From an uncultured Acetatifactor sp. (GTDB lineage Bacteria; Bacillota; Clostridia; Lachnospirales; Lachnospiraceae): 64,000 nucleotides of DNA. The notes beneath the pieces were generated by a model that saw only the letters and a list, made by a program, of their open reading frames with translations, was not told the origin of the DNA and did no database searches. Made by a program: the position numbers and the translations under genes. Below are positions 44,258 through 52,345 of this stretch, in pieces. The stretch spans positions 1 through 64,000 of the forward strand of contig CANQPH010000003.1 in NCBI GenBank assembly GCA_947625675.1, given 5' to 3'. The first letter of the stretch is position 1, and each line of letters begins with the position of its first letter.

Positions 44258-45931
44258 TTATACCTCCATAATGATGGGTAAAATCATGGGACGGCGCTTG
44301 GTCTTTTTCCAAAAATAATCGCTCAGGGCGTCCTTGGTCGCTCCCTTCAATTTTCCCCAGTCCGTAATGCCCCGATCCAGGCAGGCCGTAACCACCGCAT
44401 CCACGGTAGCCCTGGCTTCCTCGATCAGCTCGTCCGACTCCCTCACGTATACGAAGCCCCTGGAAACGATGTCCGGTCCAGCCACCAGGATCCCGCTGCT
44501 TCTCTCCAGGCTCATGACCACGATGACGATCCCGTCCTCGGCCAGATGCTGACGATCCCGAAGCACCACGTTACCCACGTCACCCACGCCCAGGCCGTCC
44601 ACCAGGATGGCTCCCACCGGCACCCGTCCCGACACCTCGGCGCTGTTCCGTCCCAGCTCCAGCACGTCGCCGGAAGACAGGATGAAAATGTTCTCCTTCT
44701 CGATCCCCAACTCCCGGGCGATCTTGGCCTGGGCCTTCAGGTGCTTGTACTCCCCGTGGACGGGGATGGCGTACCTGGGGTTCACCAGGGTATAAATCAG
44801 CTTGATCTCCTCTTCACAGGCGTGCCCCGACACATGGGCGTCCTGGAACACCACGTCCGCCCCCTTGCGAAGGAGCTCGTTGATGATCTTGGTCACCGGC
44901 TTCTCGTTGCCCGGAATGGGATGGGAGGAAAAAATCACCGTATCCCCCGGTCCGATGGTGATCTTGCGGTGCACGTTGTTGGCCATACGGCTCAGGGCTG
45001 CCATGCTCTCCCCCTGGCTCCCGGTGGTGATGATCACCTGCTGCTCGTCCGGATAATTCTTCAGCTGGTCGATGTCCACCAGCGTGTTGGCCGGGATGCT
45101 GATGCAGTCCAGGTTGGTGGCCGTCTCGATGATGCTCACCATGCTGCGGCCCTCCACCGCCACCTTCCGGCCGAATTTGTAAGCGGTATTGATGATCTGC
45201 TGCACCCGATCCACGTTGGAAGCGAAGGTGGCCACGAAGATCCTGGTGTTGCGGTGCTCCTGGAACAGGCTGTCAAACGTCCTTCCCACCGTCTTCTCCG
45301 AAGGGGTGAAGCCGGGGCGCTCCGCATTGGTGGAGTCGCACATCAGGGCCAGTACCCCTTCCCGCCCCAGTTCCGCAAAACGCTGCAGATCGATGGCGTC
45401 CCCGTAGACCGGAGTATAGTCCACCTTGAAATCCCCGGTATGCACCACCACCCCCACCGGCGTATGGATGGCCAGGGCAGCCGCATCCACGATGCTGTGA
45501 TTGGTCTTGATATATTCCACCTGAAAAGCCCCCAGGCGAACGATTTCCCCGAAATTCACCACGTGACGGTCCGTGATCTCCAGCAGTTCATGCTCTTTCA
45601 GCTTGTTCTCAATGATCCCCATGGTCAGCCTGGTGGCATAGAGCGGCACGTTGACCTTGCGCAGCACGTAAGGCAGCGCCCCGATATGGTCCTCGTGTCC
45701 ATGGGTGATGCAGATTCCCCTCACTTTGTCGATGTTGTTTTCCAGATAAGTGGTGTCCGGGATCACCAGGTCGATTCCCAGCATGTCGTCCGCCGGGAAG
45801 GACAGTCCGCAGTCCACCACGATAATACTGTCTTCATATTCGAAGGCAGTGATGTTCATTCCAATCTGCTCCAGACCTCCCAAAGGGATGATCTTCAGCT
45901 TGGAACGCTTTCCTTTCTCCTTATTATTCAA
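44258..45931 (-). CDS. rnj: Ribonuclease J
   Basis: A 557-residue metallo-beta-lactamase/beta-CASP nuclease for mRNA decay and rRNA 5' maturation, with 5'-3' exo- and endonuclease activity. The zinc motif HGHEDHIGA is at about residues 78-86; the beta-CASP inserts and the C-terminal region (RRPMILPIIMEV) are complete. The first ten residues are basic and disordered. It sits between DUF1292 and the MltG-like gene as in related Clostridia, in what is probably a long housekeeping operon. Confidence 0.95.
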   Translation of the reverse strand: MNNKEKGKRSKLKIIPLGGLEQIGMNITAFEYEDSIIVVDCGLSFPADDMLGIDLVIPDTTYLENNIDKVRGICITHGHEDHIGALPYVLRKVNVPLYATRLTMGIIENKLKEHELLEITDRHVVNFGEIVRLGAFQVEYIKTNHSIVDAAALAIHTPVGVVVHTGDFKVDYTPVYGDAIDLQRFAELGREGVLALMCDSTNAERPGFTPSEKTVGRTFDSLFQEHRNTRIFVATFASNVDRVQQIINTAYKFGRKVAVEGRSMVSIIETATNLDCISIPANTLVDIDQLKNYPDEQQVIITTGSQGESMAALSRMANNVHRKITIGPGDTVIFSSHPIPGNEKPVTKIINELLRKGADVVFQDAHVSGHACEEEIKLIYTLVNPRYAIPVHGEYKHLKAQAKIARELGIEKENIFILSSGDVLELGRNSAEVSGRVPVGAILVDGLGVGDVGNVVLRDRQHLAEDGIVIVVMSLERSSGILVAGPDIVSRGFVYVRESDELIEEARATVDAVVTACLDRGITDWGKLKGATKDALSDYFWKKTKRRPMILPIIMEV

Positions 45932-45978
45932 ATAATTCTACCTCCATATAAACGTGAAATACTGTGCCGCAAGCAGCC

Positions 45979-46233
45979 TCATACCAGATCCACGTCCTCC
46001 AGGACATTGGAAAAAATCTCCGCCACGGCCCGCAGCTCCTGGTCGTCCGTAACGATCTCATAGACTCCTTCCTCCGCATCCTCTTTCGACAGATCCTTTA
46101 AAATCAGGGCCTCTCCATCCTCTTCTTCGCTGTCCGTCACCAGGATGTACTGCCGCCCGCCTATCGTGGTCTGCTCCAACACATAAAACTCCACCGGCTC
46201 TTCTCCGTCCGGCCTAAACACAATCTTGTCCAA
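45979..46233 (-). CDS. DUF1292 protein (YrzB-like)
   Basis: An 84-residue acidic protein with the DUF1292 pattern: [21 protein letters not shown] then GEALILKD. Function unknown, but it is widely conserved in Firmicutes between ireB/ruvX and downstream genes. Its first codons overlap the ruvX end by 20 bp. Confidence 0.9.
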   Translation of the reverse strand: MDKIVFRPDGEEPVEFYVLEQTTIGGRQYILVTDSEEEDGEALILKDLSKEDAEEGVYEIVTDDQELRAVAEIFSNVLEDVDLV

Positions 46234-46666
46234 TCGAATCTTCCTTTCCGCCGCGACGATCCAAATACCCCTGCAGAATCAACGTTGCGGCGATCTTGTC
46301 CACATATTCCTTCCTGTTCTCCCTGCGGACCCCGGCTTCCATCATGATCTGGTTCGCTTCCACCGTCGTCAGGCGTTCATCCCACAAATATACCGGAAGG
46401 CCGGTCCGCCGTTCCAGCTTTTCCTTGAATTCCCCCGTCAGGGCCGCCCGCTCCCCTTCCGAGGCGTTCATGTTCCGGGGATAGCCTAGGACGATCTCCG
46501 TCACCTCGTACTCCACGATCAATTCTTCGATTCTCGCCAGCGTCTGGCGCAGCTTGTTCTCTTCCTTGCGGCGGATGATCTCCAATCCCTGAGCAGTCAA
46601 AAGCAAGGAGTCGCTGACCGCCACTCCCACCGTCTTAGACCCGAAGTCCAGTCCCATGATCCGCAT
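46214..46666 (-). CDS. ruvX: RuvX/YqgF Holliday-junction resolvase-like nuclease
   Basis: A 150-residue RNase H-fold nuclease implicated in pre-16S rRNA 5' processing. [19 protein letters not shown] carries the first catalytic Asp; DERLTTVEA and the final Asp in [10 protein letters not shown] complete the site. Part of the ireB-ruvX-DUF1292 trio, with 10 bp to ireB. Confidence 0.94.
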   Translation of the reverse strand: MRIMGLDFGSKTVGVAVSDSLLLTAQGLEIIRRKEENKLRQTLARIEELIVEYEVTEIVLGYPRNMNASEGERAALTGEFKEKLERRTGLPVYLWDERLTTVEANQIMMEAGVRRENRKEYVDKIAATLILQGYLDRRGGKEDSIGQDCV

Positions 46667-46676
46667 GAGGTTCCTC

Positions 46677-46940
46677 CTATTTCCAATGCTTGTTCCGAAT
46701 ATACTGGATCAAAAGCTCCTCCACCAGCTCGTCCCGCTCCACCTTCATGATGAGGCTCCTGGCGTTCTTGTGACTGGTGATGTAAGTGGGATCCCCGCTC
46801 ATAATATAACCCACGATCTGATTCACCGGATTGTACCCTTTTTCCGTCAATGCTTCATAGACGGCGGACAGAACCACCTTCGCCCCCGTCTCCGGTTCCG
46901 TCTCCACCTTGAAGTACTGCGTGTTCCCCATGTTATCCAT
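46677..46940 (-). CDS. ireB: IreB-family regulatory phosphoprotein
   Basis: An 87-residue protein of the IreB/YrzL (UPF0297) family, which in enterococci is a substrate of the PASTA kinase IreK and affects cephalosporin resistance. Motifs: TQYFKVE near the start, then [29 protein letters not shown]. The start at 46940 follows GGAGGGCAGT; a longer frame to 46988 lacks a site. A threonine-rich phosphorylation stretch is not obvious at the N-terminus. Confidence 0.92.
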   Translation of the reverse strand: MDNMGNTQYFKVETEPETGAKVVLSAVYEALTEKGYNPVNQIVGYIMSGDPTYITSHKNARSLIMKVERDELVEELLIQYIRNKHWK

Positions 46941-47058
46941 ACTGCCCTCCATCCAGCAGGACCGACGAACCGGCCTGCAGTTTGCCAAACACCTTTCTCC
47001 GAAAAAATTTTCCCGCTTCCATACTATTTTTATATCTTACCGCATTTTGGCCAAAAAT

Positions 47059-48474
47059 TCAATGCATAGAATCAGAAATCATGATTTCATCCGTGAGAAA
47101 ACCGGCGACCTCCACTTTTTTCATGCAATTTGACAAATTTTCTTCCGTCTCCAAAGCGATCCTCACGTAATCCCCGGTATGCCCCAGCCAGAACCTCCGG
47201 CCCCCGATTTCCTTGGTCTCTTCAAACAGCACTTCTGCTTCTTTCCCTATGTAATAGCTGCGAAATTCCCTGGATTGCTCCCTCTCCAGGGAGAACAGTT
47301 CCGCACTCCGGGCGTTCTTGAGGCTCTCCGGCACCTGGTCGGGCATGTCCGCCGCCCGGGTGCCCCGGCGTCTGGAATACTTGAAAATGTGCATCTCGTA
47401 GAACCCCACCCGTTCCAGGAAACGGCGGGTGCCCGCAAACTCTTCCTCCGTCTCCCCGGGGAAGCCCACGATCACGTCCGTGGTGATGGCCGGATGGGAA
47501 AAAGCGGATCGCAGCAGCTTCACTCTCTCATAGTATTCCTCGGAAGTATAGTGTCTATTCATCCTCTTCAAAGTATCGTCACAGCCGCTCTGCAGGGACA
47601 GGTGAAAATGGGGGCACAGCTTCTCCAGGGATGCCAAGCGCTTCACGTTCTCCTCCGTAATGATGCGGGGCTCCAGGGAACCCAGGCGAATCCGGCGCAG
47701 GCCCTCGATCTCATGGATCCGCTCCACCAGGCCGATGAGGTCAATGCCGCCGGTCTCCAGCATCTGCCGCCCGGCCTCATCCGAGTTCCCGGCTCCAGCT
47801 GCCCCCGCCTCGGGCCGCTCGGCCCTGAAATCCACCCCGTAAGAACTGATATGGATGCCCGTCAGCACCACTTCCTGGTACCCGGCCGCCACCAGCCCCC
47901 GGATCTCTTCCAGAATTTTCTCCGGCTGTCTGCTGCGCACCCTCCCCCTGGCGTAGGGGATGATGCAGTAGGAGCAAAATTGATTGCAGCCGTCCTGAAT
48001 CTTGATATAGGCCCTGGTATGATCCGCCGTCTTGCGCAGCGTCATTTCCTCGTATTCGCAATCCCGGCGGTTGATATCGATGACGGCCGCATTCTTCGGA
48101 TACTCCTGCTCCCGCTCTGCCAGGTAGGCCTCCAGGATCTCCACCAAGTCTTTTTTGCGGTTATTGCCGATGGCCAGGTCGATGCACTCGTCCTCCAGCG
48201 CCTTCTCCCCGCCGACCTGCACGTAGCAGCCCACCGCCACCACTACGGCCCGGGGATTCTTCGCCTTGGCCCGGTGCAGCATCTGCCTGCTCTTGCGGTC
48301 CGCAATGTTGGTCACGGTACAGGTGTTGACGATGTAGACGTCCGCTTCCGAATCAAAAGGTACAATCTTGTAACCTTTTTCCTCTAATTTTTGTTGCATA
48401 AAGTCCATTTCGTAAGAATTGACCTTGCAGCCAAGATTATGTAGTGCCACATTTCTCATGCTAAACTCTTTCAT
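47059..48474 (-). CDS. mtaB: tRNA threonylcarbamoyladenosine methylthiotransferase MtaB
   Basis: Radical-SAM methylthiotransferase converting t6A37 to ms2t6A37 in tRNA. At 471 residues it has the UPF0004 domain with three Fe-S cysteines (NLGCKVN, CTVTNIADRKSRQ, VGCYVQ), the radical-SAM motif CNQFCSYC (about 155-162), and a TRAM-like tail. The tail is short and ends TDEIMISDSMH. A short low-complexity insert (RPEAGAAGAGN) sits in the radical-SAM region. Divergent from the HPr-like gene. Confidence 0.93.
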   Translation of the reverse strand: MKEFSMRNVALHNLGCKVNSYEMDFMQQKLEEKGYKIVPFDSEADVYIVNTCTVTNIADRKSRQMLHRAKAKNPRAVVVAVGCYVQVGGEKALEDECIDLAIGNNRKKDLVEILEAYLAEREQEYPKNAAVIDINRRDCEYEEMTLRKTADHTRAYIKIQDGCNQFCSYCIIPYARGRVRSRQPEKILEEIRGLVAAGYQEVVLTGIHISSYGVDFRAERPEAGAAGAGNSDEAGRQMLETGGIDLIGLVERIHEIEGLRRIRLGSLEPRIITEENVKRLASLEKLCPHFHLSLQSGCDDTLKRMNRHYTSEEYYERVKLLRSAFSHPAITTDVIVGFPGETEEEFAGTRRFLERVGFYEMHIFKYSRRRGTRAADMPDQVPESLKNARSAELFSLEREQSREFRSYYIGKEAEVLFEETKEIGGRRFWLGHTGDYVRIALETEENLSNCMKKVEVAGFLTDEIMISDSMH

Positions 48475-48492
48475 TTTTGTATTGTTTTCACC

Positions 48493-48521
48493 TTGACTTT
48501 ACAACCTTTTCCAAGTAATAT
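48493..48521 (+). promoter_or_regulatory. Promoter of the HPr-like gene
   Basis: TTGACT (48493-48498) and TAATAT (48516-48521) have a 17-bp spacer. Transcription would begin near 48528, giving a short leader with AAGGAGGTGAG at 48543-48553. Confidence 0.8.
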
Positions 48522-48558
48522 AGTGGCAGAAGGTAGGAAGACAAGGAGGTGAGCCAAG

Positions 48559-48789
48559 ACGAAAACAGTTCAGATTTCATTAAACTCCATTGACAAGGTG
48601 AAGTCCTTCGTCAATGACATTACCAAGTTTGATTATGACTTTGACCTGGTATCCGGCAGATATGTCATCGATGCCAAGTCCATCATGGGAATCTTCAGTC
48701 TGGATCTGTCCAAGCCTATTGACCTGAACATCCATGCGGAAGAGTGCCTCGACGAAGTCATGACGACGCTGAAGCCCTATCTGATCTAA
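48559..48789 (+). CDS. HPr/Crh-like protein, apparent ACG start codon
   Basis: A 76-residue HPr-fold protein. The regulatory serine region KSIMGIFSL is intact (Ser41, equal to Ser46 of HPr). The phosphocarrier histidine loop (normally GxHARPA) is replaced by LNSIDKVKSF, so PEP-dependent phosphotransfer is not possible. This resembles Crh-type proteins that serve only as HPr-kinase targets or CcpA corepressors. No ATG, GTG or TTG lies between the in-frame TGA (48550) and conserved residue 13. GGAGG (48545-48549) is 9 nt before ACG at 48559, where relatives have ATG. A GTG at 48598 would cut off the first strand. Confidence 0.8.
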   Translation, partial: TKTVQISLNSIDKVKSFVNDITKFDYDFDLVSGRYVIDAKSIMGIFSLDLSKPIDLNIHAEECLDEVMTTLKPYLI

Positions 48790-48990
48790 GGACTCGGGGA
48801 ATCGAGCCCAGGATTCAAATTCGGGATTCCAAGATCCCAGGCCGTGAACGTTTTCCATGTTCTCCGGCCGCATTACCAAAGAACCTTCACCACGGCGGCT
48901 GCAAGGGGAACCTCCCCGATGCAGACGCCGTTTTTCAATCTGCAACTCCGTCCTCTGCACCTGCGTCCGCTGCAACCCAACGGCTGCCGG

Positions 48991-49104
48991 GCCTCATTGG
49001 GCAACAGCCTCATCGCCCGTCAGTTCCCATCAAGTGACGGCCTCATCGAGCGACGCTCTCATTGGACAACGGACCAATCGTGCCACAACCTCATCGGCTT
49101 GCCG
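48991..49104. repeat. Degenerate 16-17 bp tandem repeat between the HPr-like and thiI genes
   Basis: Seven successive units resemble GCCTCATCGNGCNACG, starting at 48991, 49007, 49023, 49040, 49056, 49072 and 49088. A shorter set of about 15-bp CTGCA-type units precedes them near 48942-48985. The gap 48790-49151 holds no convincing gene. A plus-strand open frame there continues antisense into thiI and I reject it. Confidence 0.55.
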
Positions 49105-49151
49105 GGAAGCCAGACACAAAGCATTTCCCGACAATACGGAAAGCACAAAAT

Positions 49152-50336
49152 TCACTCCACAACAATCAGTTCCTTCGTCTCCAGGGCGGTCCGCACCAGC
49201 TCGTCGATCTTTTCCTCCAGATTCTGTTCATGCCTGCGGATGATCTTCGCATTGGGCTTGGTCACGGGATGCTTGGCCACAAAAATGGTGCAGCAATCCT
49301 CGTAGGGCAGAATGGAGGTTTCAAAAGCCCCGATCTTCTGGGACACTTCCACGATCTCCTGCTTGTCGAAGCCGATCAGGGGACGGTACACGGGCAGGGT
49401 GCACACCTCGTTGGTGGACACCAGGGAAGCCATGGTCTGGGAGGCCACCTGGCCCAGGCTCTCGCCCGTGATCAGCCCCAGGCACTCCGTCTCTTTGGCG
49501 ATGTGCTCCGCAATCCGCATCATGTAACGGCGCATGATGATGGTGAGCTCCTCGTGAGGACATTTTTCATAGATATACAGCTGGATATCCGTAAAATTAA
49601 TGACGTGGAGATAAACGGGACCGCAGTAGCGGGACAGGATCCTGGCCAGATCCACCACCTTCTGCTTGGCCCTCTCGCTGGTATAGGGCGGCGCATGGAA
49701 ATACACCGCATCGATCTTCACGCCCCTCTTGGCGATCATGTACCCGGCCACGGGGGAGTCGATGCCGCCGGAAAGCAGGAGCATCCCCTTGCCCCCGGTT
49801 CCCACCGGCATCCCTCCCGGCCCCGGAATGACCTGGGAATAAATATAAATCTTTTCCCGAACCTCGATATTCAGAAACACATCCGGATGGTGCACATCCA
49901 CCTTCATCTCCGGATAAGCGTTCAAAATGGCCTCTCCCAGATCCGCATTGATCTGATTGGAGTCCAGGGGATAATCCTTCCTCGCCCGCCTGGCCACCAC
50001 CTTGAAGGTCATATGACGATCCGGATAAACCTCCGCCAGGTATCCGATCACCTTTTCGCACAGCTTTTCAAAGCCTTCATCCTCCTCATAGGCCACGGGA
50101 CAGATGCCGGATATGCCGAAGACCTGCTGCAGGCGCCCCACCACTTCCTCATAGTCAAAATCGCTCTGGGCGTCCACGTAGATGCGCCCCTGGGTCTTGT
50201 GAATGTAAAACCTGCCGTCGCAGCTTTTCAGGGCGAACTTGATCTGATGCACCAGGGCATCCTCGAACAGATACCTGTTCCTCCCCTTCACGCCGATCTC
50301 GGCATATTTGATCAAAAAAGCCGTAAAATGATACAT
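49152..50336 (-). CDS. thiI: tRNA 4-thiouridine synthetase ThiI
   Basis: A 394-residue enzyme adenylating U8 of tRNA for sulfur transfer; it can also supply sulfur for thiamine synthesis. It has an N-terminal ferredoxin-like/THUMP region (1-165) and a PP-loop ATPase with LLSGGIDSPVAGYM (about 185-198). There is no C-terminal rhodanese domain, as usual in Firmicutes, where the paired cysteine desulfurase supplies sulfur. The nifS-type gene lies 21 bp upstream and fits this pairing. Confidence 0.96.
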   Translation of the reverse strand: MYHFTAFLIKYAEIGVKGRNRYLFEDALVHQIKFALKSCDGRFYIHKTQGRIYVDAQSDFDYEEVVGRLQQVFGISGICPVAYEEDEGFEKLCEKVIGYLAEVYPDRHMTFKVVARRARKDYPLDSNQINADLGEAILNAYPEMKVDVHHPDVFLNIEVREKIYIYSQVIPGPGGMPVGTGGKGMLLLSGGIDSPVAGYMIAKRGVKIDAVYFHAPPYTSERAKQKVVDLARILSRYCGPVYLHVINFTDIQLYIYEKCPHEELTIIMRRYMMRIAEHIAKETECLGLITGESLGQVASQTMASLVSTNEVCTLPVYRPLIGFDKQEIVEVSQKIGAFETSILPYEDCCTIFVAKHPVTKPNAKIIRRHEQNLEEKIDELVRTALETKELIVVE

Positions 50337-50357
50337 GCTAACGTCCCGCCGTTCTTT

Positions 50358-51521
50358 TCAATATCTGGTATATCGTCTCAACATAGGAATCATATCATAC
50401 ATTTGCTGCAAAGTATAGTGGATTTCTTCTTCCGTGGTAAAAATAGAGGTGCTGAACCGCAGGGTGGAGGACAGGAGATTTTTGTCCACCCCCATGGCCT
50501 TCAGGGTCTCGGAAGGCTGGGGCTTATGGGCGGAACAGGCGCTGCCCGCCGACACATAGATCCCCCGTTCCTCCAGGGCGTGGAGCATGACCTCGCTGCG
50601 CACCCCCGCTATGGAAATGCTGGTCACGTGGGGAGCGGTTCCCTCCACCCGTCCCTCCGGCAGGGCATTGATCCGGATCCCTTCCAGGCACAGAACCCCT
50701 TCTATCAGCATTTTTTTCAGCCGGTACAGCCTCTGCACGTCTTCCTCCATATGGCCGTACACGAGCTCCGCCGCCTTGGCCAGTCCGGCGATGCCGGGCA
50801 CGTTTTCCGTGCCGGAACGCAAGCCCCTCTGCTGCCCCCCGCCGAACAGGATGGGACTCAGCTTCACGTTTTCTCCCGCATACAGAAGCCCCACACCCTT
50901 GGGCCCATGGATCTTGTGGCCGCTGACGGACAGCAAATCCACGTTCATCCGCTTGGGATACAGCTTTTCCTTGCCGAAGCCCTGCACTGCGTCCACGTGG
51001 AACAGGGCGCAGGGATTTTTCCTCTTGATCAGGCTCCCCGCCTCCGCAATGGGCTGAAGGGAGCCCACCTCGTTGTTGGTATGCATGATGGACACCAGGA
51101 TGGTATCCGGGGTCATGGCCCGCTCCAGATCTTCCAGACGGATGCGCCCGCTGCGGTCCACAGGCAGATAAGTCACCCGGAAGCCGCTGTTTTCCAGCTC
51201 TCCGCAGGTCCTGAGCACCGCCGGATGTTCGATCTGGGTGGTAATGATATGGCTGCCCCTTCTCCTGTTCGCCCTGGCGGCCCCGATCAGGGCCAGGTTG
51301 TCGGACTCCGTCCCTCCTGACGTGAACAACAGCTCTTTTTCCCCCACCTTTAGGAGACGGGCCAGGGTCTGGGTACCATAGCGAAGATACTGCTCCGCCT
51401 GCACGCCCTTGCTGTGAAGGCTGGAAGGATTCCCGTAATCCTCGCACATGATCTTCGTCATCAGCTCCGCCACTTCCGGGAACACTTTCGTAGTGGCGGA
51501 ATTATCAAGATAAACTTCCAT
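50358..51521 (-). CDS. Cysteine desulfurase (NifS/IscS family)
   Basis: A 387-residue PLP enzyme releasing sulfur from cysteine. Start MEVYLDNSATTKVFPEV; PLP lysine in SVSGHKIHGPKGVG; active cysteine in SAGSACSAHKPQPS. The short linker near the active cysteine matches the NifS-like proteins paired with ThiI in Bacillus (NifZ). The start at 51521 follows GAGGAG; the longer frame to 51644 has no site. It forms a two-gene unit with thiI. Confidence 0.95.
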   Translation of the reverse strand: MEVYLDNSATTKVFPEVAELMTKIMCEDYGNPSSLHSKGVQAEQYLRYGTQTLARLLKVGEKELLFTSGGTESDNLALIGAARANRRRGSHIITTQIEHPAVLRTCGELENSGFRVTYLPVDRSGRIRLEDLERAMTPDTILVSIMHTNNEVGSLQPIAEAGSLIKRKNPCALFHVDAVQGFGKEKLYPKRMNVDLLSVSGHKIHGPKGVGLLYAGENVKLSPILFGGGQQRGLRSGTENVPGIAGLAKAAELVYGHMEEDVQRLYRLKKMLIEGVLCLEGIRINALPEGRVEGTAPHVTSISIAGVRSEVMLHALEERGIYVSAGSACSAHKPQPSETLKAMGVDKNLLSSTLRFSTSIFTTEEEIHYTLQQMYDMIPMLRRYTRY

Positions 51522-51727
51522 GAAGATATTCTCCTCTTTCCGCTTCCTTATTAAAATATGCCGGAAACGGGAATTGCGTGTTTTCCATCCCTTTTTCCGA
51601 ATGCAAAAAAAGAAGGATTCTTTTACATTATAACACGTTCCCAAAATTTTGCACGCAAAAACTGCCTGTCCCTCGATATTTCAAAAAGTTTCCCGATATT
51701 CCCGGCGACAAAATCCTGCGGGAAACA

Positions 51728-51767
51728 AAAAAGACCCGGAAGGAAACACAAAATTTCCCCTCCGGGT
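51728..51767 (-). terminator. Terminator at the 3' end of the surface-fibre/regulator block
   Basis: On the minus strand ACCCGGAGGGGAAA (51767-51754) pairs with TTTCCTTCCGGGT (51746-51734) and runs into CTTTTTTG. It ends the run of genes from the fibre locus. The gap 51522-51808 otherwise shows only AT-rich leader sequence for the desulfurase. Confidence 0.85.
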
Positions 51768-51808
51768 TCCTGCTCCCCCAGCCTTTCCTCAATCCCCCCG
51801 TCCCGCCA

Positions 51809-52339
51809 TCAGTCTCCCCAGGACGGGATACTTGGTTCCTCTTCCTGTGCGCTGACCGTGTCCAGGGCGCTGGCAATCAGCTTGATCATTTCCCAAATGG
51901 ACCGAAAATACAGAGTTTTGTTCTTTTCCATCCAGGTGATGCGTCCCTGCCAGCTGCTGTTCTGACGATGCTGTACCTTGATGATAAAAGTTCCAAGATC
52001 TCCATGTTTGCTTAAAAGCTGCTCGTCACTCATAACTTTCAACCTCTCTTGTTTTATCTTTTCCGCCACCCGTCTCTGATTGGCGGTTTCCTTTCCCTCC
52101 GCCCGAAAGCTTCGCTCCCGGAGGGTACGCTGGGGAAAATCAATACTGTCATAGAACTGGTCTAATTCAAAGAGCATCTGATCCATATTGGAAAACGGCA
52201 CGGCGCATTTATCATAAGAATGATAAAAAACCCCTTCCATCCGTTTGTCCCGGATCTTCTCCACACACAGGATCACTCCGTTGGGTGCGCCAATATACCA
52301 TTGTGTCTGATTCACTCGCGCTTCCTCCTTTTTTTCCAT
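51809..52339 (-). CDS. Uncharacterised protein downstream of the BTAD regulator
   Basis: A 176-residue soluble protein I cannot assign. It has an N-terminal alpha/beta part (QTQWYIGAPNGVILCVEKI, GVFYHSYDK), a charged coiled region (about 75-110) and a C-terminal segment (SWQGRITWMEKNKTLYFRSIWEMIKLIASALD) that could form a small beta-helix module. No signal peptide or membrane helix. It starts 6 bp after the regulator gene ends, so it is almost certainly co-expressed and may modulate the regulator or be a target-locus adaptor. Confidence 0.7.
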   Translation of the reverse strand: MEKKEEARVNQTQWYIGAPNGVILCVEKIRDKRMEGVFYHSYDKCAVPFSNMDQMLFELDQFYDSIDFPQRTLRERSFRAEGKETANQRRVAEKIKQERLKVMSDEQLLSKHGDLGTFIIKVQHRQNSSWQGRITWMEKNKTLYFRSIWEMIKLIASALDTVSAQEEEPSIPSWGD

Positions 52340-52345
52340 GCGCCA

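Noticed and set aside
48991..49104. Possible CRISPR-like array
   Set aside because: Units are only 16-17 bp, degenerate and contiguous without spacers, and no cas genes are in the window.
48844..49305. Plus-strand frame in the HPr-like/thiI gap
   Set aside because: The protein has no family features and runs into the antisense of the thiI 3' end; the gap is better described by degenerate tandem repeats.
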